NCBI RefSeq assembly: GCF_900178525.1
Contig: NZ_FXDJ01000009.1
Span: 62,001 to 126,000 of the forward strand
Source of the DNA: Massilibacteroides vaginae
GTDB lineage: Bacteria; Bacteroidota; Bacteroidia; Bacteroidales; Tannerellaceae
Direction: 5' to 3'
Length of the DNA stretch: 64,000 nucleotides
Below the pieces are notes generated by a model, which was not told the origin of the DNA, did no database searches, and worked only from the letters and a program-made list of their open reading frames with translations. Positions 63,265-64,000 of this stretch are shown here, piece after piece. The stretch's first letter is position 1; the number at the start of each line of letters is the position of its first letter. Position numbers and translations under genes: made by a program.

Positions 63265-64000
63265 ATGATCATGATTATAAAAAAGCTTAGTTTAGGATTC
63301 GTTTTTATATTAGTGCTCACTACCTCATTAAAGGCAAACGAACAAAGCATCAACAAGTTAAACGGTGCTCTGTTTATAAATAGAGTTGAACTACCTCAAG
63401 AAGTAGATACAGCTGAATATTTAAAAATAGACAGCCTTGATTTGATACAAATCAAAGACCTCAGGACTGTTTTTGAAAAACAGAACGAAAAATATAGCAC
63501 ACCAAAAGCTCCGGGAGAGAAGTTGCTTCGTTTTCTAAAAAAAGACGAACTTCAGATATCTACAGAAGCCATGTATTGGGCGCGACTGGTGAGAGACGCT
63601 TCTTATTATGTAGACGAATACTCTACCTTTAAAGATACGATCATCGTTGATCCGATCTATTTGCCTATCATTTTCAGAGGGCATCCTTTCACGAACAAGG
63701 AGCTGACTTTTTATTCCATGGACTTTCTCAACTCAAAATTCAAAAAGCCTGATCTGTATACGTCTCAACCTATTTTTAACAACTACTTACAACGAAAGGA
63801 AAGTGGAAAAATGGCTGTTCGTTATGTTGAAGAAAAGCATCCCTCCTACATCCAATATTCACGAAGGGATTTGCCGCAAGATATTATACAGACTACTGCG
63901 ATCAAAAAAGACATATATGAAAACTTACAATTGCGGGTAGAAAGTGAAGCCGATTTTAGCGATGTTGCTCCCGTAAAGTTCATTCCGGAAAGGCGATATT
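63265..64000 (+). CDS. Exported protein of unknown function (3' end beyond window)
   Basis: The frame is open from ATG 63265 (or 63271) to the window end, 245 codons. A signal peptide (IIKKLSLGFVFILVLTTSLKA) is followed by a mostly polar mature part with PIYLPIIFRGHPF and SYIQYSRRDLPQDI. I do not recognise the family. The last part (LQLRVESEADFSDVAPVKFIPERRY) looks like the connection to a further domain outside the window. It has its own promoter and no close upstream gene. Confidence 0.75.
   Translation, partial: MIMIIKKLSLGFVFILVLTTSLKANEQSINKLNGALFINRVELPQEVDTAEYLKIDSLDLIQIKDLRTVFEKQNEKYSTPKAPGEKLLRFLKKDELQISTEAMYWARLVRDASYYVDEYSTFKDTIIVDPIYLPIIFRGHPFTNKELTFYSMDFLNSKFKKPDLYTSQPIFNNYLQRKESGKMAVRYVEEKHPSYIQYSRRDLPQDIIQTTAIKKDIYENLQLRVESEADFSDVAPVKFIPERRY

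Overview
The window comes from a member of the Bacteroidota, most likely order Bacteroidales. The evidence is SusC/SusD pairs, FecI/FecR signalling, lipoproteins of the Bacteroidetes type, TAnnTTTG -7 promoter elements with a TTTG -33 element about 20 bp upstream, and housekeeping genes (pyrG, yidC, secG, lptE, lptC, kdsB, pdxA, rlmN) with Bacteroidetes-style neighbours. I cannot fix the genus from sequence alone.

Region 1 (1-18.9 kb, almost all on the minus strand) is a copper/silver-type metal resistance and sensing block. Read in transcription order it runs: an ECF sigma factor, a FecR anti-sigma factor and a TonB-dependent receptor with a His-rich segment; an AraC-type regulator carrying an N-terminal metal-binding (HMA-like) module; two small Cys/His-rich periplasmic proteins; a CusA-type RND pump, a TolC-type channel and a CusB-type adaptor; a CopA-type P1B ATPase; an HMA lipoprotein; two very His-rich lipoproteins; a Fur-family repressor; a small His-rich protein; and a PAP2 phosphatase cut by the window edge. 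Dyads near the Fur gene, and a bipartite element found both before the sigma gene and before a His-rich lipoprotein, suggest one metal-responsive circuit.

Region 2 (18.9-28.0 kb) is a wrecked integration zone. It holds an attC-like imperfect inverted repeat, several perfect hairpins, the front end of one tyrosine integrase, an IS21-family element, the body of a different tyrosine integrase with a decayed end, a truncated nitronate monooxygenase gene, a second IS21-family element with 51-bp perfect terminal repeats and a frameshifted istA, and about 0.6 kb of degenerate sequence.

Region 3 (28.0-47.1 kb) is core chromosome. It contains a sigma54-activator/lptE/TPR/secG operon, a four-gene lipid head-group operon (cytidylyltransferase, SDR, CDP-alcohol phosphatidyltransferase, acyltransferase), pdxA with a DUF4837 lipoprotein, rlmN, a PpiD/SurA-like chaperone, lptC, a TPR protein, an outer-membrane barrel and a decayed coaX, followed by pyrG and yidC on the plus strand.

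Region 4 (47.6-64 kb) has a SusC/SusD/lipoprotein operon, a separate operon of a DUF4369-like lipoprotein, a polytopic membrane protein and a beta-propeller lipoprotein with a CxxCH motif, then a CE15-like esterase, kdsB, an AlbA_2 (Schlafen-type) protein, an NfeD-type membrane protease, an ECF sigma factor, a 43-bp tandem repeat and the start of an unidentified exported protein. A dispersed repeat of about 90 bp occurs in three intergenic regions (27.7, 47.2 and 62.9 kb).
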